Below are positions 16,376 to 18,260 of a stretch of 18,260 bases of DNA, piece by piece. This stretch comes from JBOHHR01 sp050740975 (GTDB lineage: Bacteria > Pseudomonadota > Gammaproteobacteria > JBOHHR01). The notes beneath the pieces were generated by a model. It saw nothing but the letters and a program-made list of their open reading frames with translations. It did not search any database and was not told the origin of the DNA. Location of the stretch: positions 1-18,260 of the forward strand of contig JBOIEE010000163.1 in assembly GCA_050740975.1 (NCBI GenBank). The letters run 5' to 3'. Position numbers and translations under genes: made by a program. Position 1 is the first letter of the stretch. Each line of letters opens with the position of its first letter.

Positions 16376-16405
16376 AAAATAAGCACCGCGCCTGCCGGGC
16401 GTCAA
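16376..16405 (-). promoter_or_regulatory. Predicted sigma-70 promoter of the 176-residue protein gene
   Basis: On the minus strand TTGACG (16400-16405) and TATTTT (16376-16381) are 18 bp apart. They lie 43 bp before the start codon and 26 bp before the AAGGAGG ribosome-binding site. The -35 matches 5/6 and the -10 matches 4/6 of consensus. Confidence 0.5.
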
Positions 16406-16427
16406 CTATTTTTTAATGATCGTATAA

Positions 16428-16815
16428 TTACCGCTGGTTATGCCTATCGGGAGGTGGAGTACGTCTGCTTGGGATACCGACGGTGCTGCGTACTACGTCG
16501 GCCACCTCGACGGCGATAATCTCGGAAACGCGCGTCCCCGTATTCCGTATTATAGAGCAAGCCCACCAGCAGATGGTCGCGTTGGCGGCTACAGTCTGCA
16601 CCCGGATCGCCGATTACCGCCAGCATCTCCTCGCGCGAGAGGAATCCTAGCATCGGGCGCTCGAAGCCTTTCATCGGCACACCCAGCGCCCGCTCGATGA
16701 CGTGCAACGACGATATATCATGGCGCGCGGCGAACTTCAGGAATGCCCGCAGTGCAGCCAGCCGCGCGTTACGGCTGCGAACGCTGTTATGTCGCTCCCG
16801 TTCCAGATGGTGCCA
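16428..16815 (-). pseudogene. Tyrosine recombinase (integrase) remnant with a 7-bp duplication
   Basis: The minus strand encodes part of an integrase. The core-binding domain end LERERHNSVRSRNARLAALR..FLKFAARHD..SLHVIERALGVPMK is followed by the catalytic domain start FERPMLGFLSREEMLAVIGDPG..SQRDHLLVGLLYNT. There the frame breaks, because AATACGG is present twice in tandem (forward strand 16538-16551). Removing one copy restores YNTGTRVSEIIAVEVADVV, which includes the first catalytic arginine. Homology then stops near 16490, so the HXXR and tyrosine parts are absent, and an in-frame TGA at 16816-16818 cuts the N-terminus. This is a dead fragment. The family is of the kind found in XerD-like integrase elements. 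Confidence 0.8.
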
Positions 16816-16818
16816 TCA

Positions 16819-16951
16819 TGCTTGCCGCCGGTGTCCGGGACATTCAGGATGTATTGGCGTTTCCGGTCGCTGTAGCCTAAGCTTCCCAAGCTCACGAATG
16901 CAACCCTATCGGCATACATCCGTAGCGCCCCAAAATGCCAGAGACCTAATT
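16819..16951. other. Non-coding stretch between integrase remnant and NYN gene
   Basis: No gene is recognised here. A minus-strand frame (about 16770-16919) contains a protein-like run, YILNVPDTGGKHDG, but I cannot assign it, and it is unrelated in frame to the integrase. The promoter of the following NYN gene should lie here; I see no strong candidate. Confidence 0.4.
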
Positions 16952-17773
16952 ATGGCCGGAACACCAGAGACCAAGAATATGGCGTTGTTCTGCGACTTTG
17001 AAAACATTGCCCTGGGTGTGCGTGACGCCAAGTATGCACAGTTTGATGTCACCAAAGTCCTTGAGCGCTTACTGCTGAAAGGCGGCATCGTCGTGAAAAA
17101 GGCTTATTGCGACTGGGAGCGTTATAAGGATTTCAAAGCCGCCATGCACCAGGCCTCCTTCGAGCTCATAGAAATTCCTCACGTGCGCCAGTCCGGTAAG
17201 AACAGCGCCGATATCCGTATGGTCGTCGATGCGCTTGACCTTTGTTATACCAAATCACATGTGGATACCTTTGTCATCATCAGTGGTGACTCCGACTTCT
17301 CACCGCTGGTGAGCAAGTTGCGCGAGAACAATAAGGTCGTAATCGGTGTCGGAGTCAAGAATTCCACCGCTGATCTGCTGATCGCAAATTGTGACGAATT
17401 CATTTATTACGATGACCTGGTGCGTGAACAAGAAAGCAAGAGGCGCCACCACAAAAGAGCGACCGGCCGGTCCGCATCCGGCATGACGGCAAAGGCCGCA
17501 CCGAAAGAGGAAGATAAAAAACAACAGGCCGTGGACCTCATCATAGAAACCATCGAAGCGTTGTCTACAGAACGTGGTGAGGAGGAGAAGATCTGGGGAT
17601 CCATGGTCAAGCAGGCGTTAAAGCGGCGCAATCCGGGATTCAACGAAGCTTACTATGGGTTTCGCTCCTTCAGTCAGTTGCTGGAAGAAGCACAAGGACG
17701 CCACTTGCTTGAACTGGAGCGCGATGACAAGTCGGGAGGATACATTATCAAAAGTGTAGCCCGAGAAGATTAA
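16952..17773 (+). CDS. NYN-domain (PIN-like ribonuclease) protein with C-terminal OST-HTH/LOTUS-like domain
   Basis: This is a 273-residue protein. Residues 9-155 form a NYN/DUF88 (LabA-like) domain with the expected acidic metal-binding residues: D15 in CDFEN, D87 in NSADIRM, and D113 and D115 in ISGDSDF. GVGVKNSTADLL and CDEFIYYDDL close the domain. A basic, charged linker (about 160-190) leads to a domain at 192-268 (LIIETIEALSTERGEEEKIWGSMVKQALKRRNPGF..YGFRSFSQLLEEA..LELERDDKSGGYII), which fits the OST-HTH/LOTUS RNA-binding fold. The likely role is RNA cleavage or RNA quality control; the target is unknown. The ATG at 16952 is chosen because the preceding open frame is not protein-like. 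The Shine-Dalgarno sequence is weak. Confidence 0.88.
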   Translation: MAGTPETKNMALFCDFENIALGVRDAKYAQFDVTKVLERLLLKGGIVVKKAYCDWERYKDFKAAMHQASFELIEIPHVRQSGKNSADIRMVVDALDLCYTKSHVDTFVIISGDSDFSPLVSKLRENNKVVIGVGVKNSTADLLIANCDEFIYYDDLVREQESKRRHHKRATGRSASGMTAKAAPKEEDKKQQAVDLIIETIEALSTERGEEEKIWGSMVKQALKRRNPGFNEAYYGFRSFSQLLEEAQGRHLLELERDDKSGGYIIKSVARED

Positions 17774-17781
17774 TGAACCGT

Positions 17782-17820
17782 GAGGTTGTGAATCAATCGT
17801 CGCGAGCAGCGCCAGGAGCC
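17782..17820. repeat. Partial end of the dispersed repeat
   Basis: GAGGTTGTGAATCAATC (17782-17798) matches 16 of 17 bases of 18139-18155 in direct orientation. The next bases, GTCGCGAGCAGCGCCAGGA, resemble the inverted right end of the MITE at 5454-5596. This suggests a truncated right-end fragment in reverse orientation. Confidence 0.45.
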
Positions 17821-17837
17821 CGCTTGCGCCGGGTCTT

Positions 17838-17855
17838 GTGATATTTTAGTATCAC
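17838..17855. promoter_or_regulatory. Palindromic operator of the antitoxin gene
   Basis: GTGATA-TTTTAG-TATCAC is a perfect 6-bp inverted repeat with a 6-bp spacer, just before the antitoxin ATG at 17860. It overlaps a possible -10 (TAGTAT, 17847-17852) 17 bp from TTGCGC. Phd/YefM antitoxins bind such palindromes to repress their own operon, so autoregulation is inferred. Confidence 0.55.
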
Positions 17856-17859
17856 TATC

Positions 17860-18117
17860 ATGCGAACCGAACTTGTTACAACACTGAAGCGTCAGGCCAC
17901 GGAGCTCCTCTCCGAGTTAGAGCGGGACAAGGAGCCCATCCTTATTACGCAGCACGGCGTACCTAGCGCTTACCTTGTGGACGTTGAGACGTATGAGACG
18001 CTGCAGCGTCGCATGAGCCTGCTTGAAGGGATCGCGCGTGGAGAGAGAGCGATTGAGGAGGGGCGGACCCTGTCTCATGCTCAGGCTAAACGGCGCATGA
18101 CCCGATGGCTGAGGTAA
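17860..18117 (+). CDS. Type II antitoxin, Phd/YefM family
   Basis: This 85-residue protein has the Phd/YefM N-terminal DNA-binding fold: MRTELVTTLKRQATELLSEL, then EPILITQHGVPSAYLVDVETYETLQ. The C-terminal half (LLEGIARGERAIEEGRTLSHAQAKRRMTRW) is the flexible toxin-binding part. It would neutralise a RelE/ParE-type toxin and repress the operon through the upstream palindrome. The cognate toxin gene begins inside its last codons with a 13-bp overlap but is broken after about 12 codons, so this antitoxin is an orphan at this locus. It could still neutralise a homologous toxin elsewhere. There is no clear Shine-Dalgarno sequence. Confidence 0.9.
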   Translation: MRTELVTTLKRQATELLSELERDKEPILITQHGVPSAYLVDVETYETLQRRMSLLEGIARGERAIEEGRTLSHAQAKRRMTRWLR

Positions 18118-18152
18118 TTTGGACCGAGCCTGCGCTCAGAGGTTGTGAATAA
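18105..18152 (+). pseudogene. RelE/ParE-family toxin, N-terminal stub cut by repeat
   Basis: ATG at 18105 opens MAEVIWTEPALR, a typical RelE/ParE toxin N-terminus, in the usual overlapping position behind a Phd/YefM antitoxin. At 18139 a dispersed repeat begins and the frame ends as GCE-stop at 18152. About 80 residues of toxin, including all catalytic positions, are missing unless they lie beyond the window after the repeat. Confidence 0.75.
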
Positions 18153-18260
18153 ATCTGCTGCGCATCCCGATCGCGGCGTCGCGTGCTCGCTCGCTCCTCG
18201 CCTATCGTGTGATATGTCTCGTCGCTCACTCCGCGGCTCCTTGCGCTCGGAATGCTCGCG
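18139..18260. repeat. Dispersed repeat homologous to the gltA-mdh MITE, truncated by window end
   Basis: The core GTCGCGTGCTCGCTCG begins 39 bp from the left end, exactly as in the MITE at 5454-5596, where the same 16 bases start at 5493. Both copies continue with CTCGCCTATC, TGATATGTCTCG and CTCCGCGGCT at about the same spacing. CTGCGC also lies at the same offset, 19 bp from each end. The outermost bases differ: GAGGTTGTGAATAAATC here, GGAACCTCTGCAAAAGT there. The element runs past 18260, so its right end and any target duplication are not visible. Confidence 0.75.

Noticed and set aside
16697..16951. N-terminal extension of the NYN protein by 85 residues
   Set aside because: The residues are antisense to the integrase remnant and rich in Arg/Ser/Cys; the family N-terminus begins at 16952.

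Overview
The window is about 18 kb of chromosomal DNA from a gammaproteobacterium with an aerobic core metabolism. The clues are the glyS-gmhB-plsC order, hemB next to it, rppH, type I citrate synthase and a complete 2-oxoglutarate dehydrogenase operon. I cannot name the genus. It looks like an environmental, possibly Chromatiales-like lineage rather than an enteric, because malate dehydrogenase is of the type 2 kind and HemB lacks the zinc-cysteine motif.

Region 1 (1-3838) is housekeeping: the 3' end of glyS, then gmhB (LPS heptose synthesis) and plsC (phosphatidic acid synthesis) overlapping by 4 bp. A sterol-desaturase family gene on the minus strand is broken by an apparent one-base deletion. 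It is followed by hemB (haem synthesis) and a small putative exported protein.

Region 2 (3818-12882) is a TCA-cycle block arranged divergently. On the minus strand, gltA, mdh and rppH read leftward. A 143-bp MITE with 17-bp terminal inverted repeats and TTAG target duplications sits between gltA and mdh. On the plus strand, sucA, sucB and lpdA encode E1, E2 and E3 of the 2-oxoglutarate dehydrogenase complex. The 434-bp gap between gltA and sucA holds a run of five consecutive hairpins (7131-7276) upstream of sucA. This is the most unusual non-coding structure in the window and a candidate structured leader or small RNA.

Region 3 (13019-16333) has an exported sorbosone-dehydrogenase-like beta-propeller protein, a PrsW-family intramembrane protease, a 34-residue single-membrane-segment peptide gene, and a conserved-looking 176-residue protein of unknown function with a clear promoter and Shine-Dalgarno site.

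Region 4 (16428-18260) is an accessory, decaying area. It has a tyrosine-recombinase remnant broken by a 7-bp tandem duplication, and a NYN-ribonuclease-like protein with a C-terminal OST-HTH/LOTUS-like domain. A Phd/YefM antitoxin follows, with a palindromic operator. Its RelE/ParE-type toxin gene is cut after about 12 codons by a second repeat. The core of that repeat is homologous, at the same offset, to the MITE between gltA and mdh, but its ends differ. The repeat runs off the window end.
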